A stretch of DNA of 60,822 nt from an uncultured Eubacteriales bacterium (GTDB lineage Bacteria > Bacillota > Clostridia > Saccharofermentanales > Fastidiosipilaceae): assembly GCA_902373515.1 (NCBI GenBank), contig CABKML010000008.1:1-60822 (forward strand), read 5' to 3'. This document shows positions 60,806 through 60,822 of the stretch, piece by piece. Under the pieces are notes generated by a model. It saw only the letters and a program-made list of their open reading frames with translations, did no database searches and was not told the origin of the DNA. Position numbers and translations under genes: made by a program. The first letter of the stretch is position 1, and every line of letters starts with the position of its first letter.

Positions 60806-60822
60806 AATTGCTCCCATAAAAC

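Overview
The window looks like a chromosomal segment of a host-associated, Gram-positive, low-to-moderate-GC Bacillota (Clostridia-like) bacterium. The grounds are AGGAGG-type ribosome binding sites, many lipobox binding proteins, surface proteins with Gram-positive C-terminal anchors, RpiR/DeoR/LacI/ROK-type sugar control, and a strong commitment to L-fucose and fucosylated glycans. That fits a mucin- or milk-glycan-exposed gut or urogenital niche (inference). No rRNA, tRNA, CRISPR array or intact transposase was recognised.

Layout. (1) 0.1-1.0 kb: a beta-hydroxyacid dehydrogenase. (2) 1.3-9.5 kb, minus strand: a complete L-fucose operon (kinase, isomerase FucI, aldolase FucA, RbsACB-type ABC transporter, mutarotase FucU), with a divergent DeoR-type regulator at 9.8-10.5 kb. 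(3) 10.6-21.1 kb, minus strand: a fucosylated-glycan operon (LplABC-type uptake system, GH29 and GH95 alpha-L-fucosidases without signal peptides, ROK kinase, RpiR regulator, PTS EIIBC). The predicted promoters of regions 2 and 3 share an identical 16-bp block over the -10, so region 3 probably delivers glycans whose cleaved fucose feeds region 2. (4) 21.4-26.6 kb: two M20 hydrolases around a pair of small multi-pass membrane proteins, with a divergent winged-helix regulator that appears leaderless. (5) 26.6-32.3 kb: a large isopeptide-type adhesin; an AT-rich lipoprotein cassette (frameshifted) has been inserted downstream of it between duplicated ~120-bp terminator segments. (6) 32.4-38.6 kb: a maltodextrin operon (MalE, MalF, MalG, GH13 enzyme, a tiny peptide gene) with divergent LacI regulator and two AAAACGTTTT operators. 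(7) 38.8-46.5 kb: ABC-F ATPase, a surface protein, an MFS transporter, a ClC transporter and a fructokinase-type ROK kinase. (8) 46.8-50.7 kb: an iron/phosphonate-type ABC transporter. (9) 50.8-54.3 kb: a repeat-bounded module holding a surface protein and an AbiE-type abortive-infection toxin-antitoxin pair; the outer repeats are identical over 149 bp. (10) 54.4-56.9 kb: GntP-type permease and glycerate kinase. (11) 57.2-60.8 kb: a large repeat-rich surface protein at the right edge.

The points most worth following are the repeat-bounded AbiE/surface-protein module, a shared H-x-V-x-K-T-G-E motif in three surface-protein anchors where LPXTG would be expected, the shared promoter block linking the two fucose operons, and the terminator duplication around the lipoprotein cassette.
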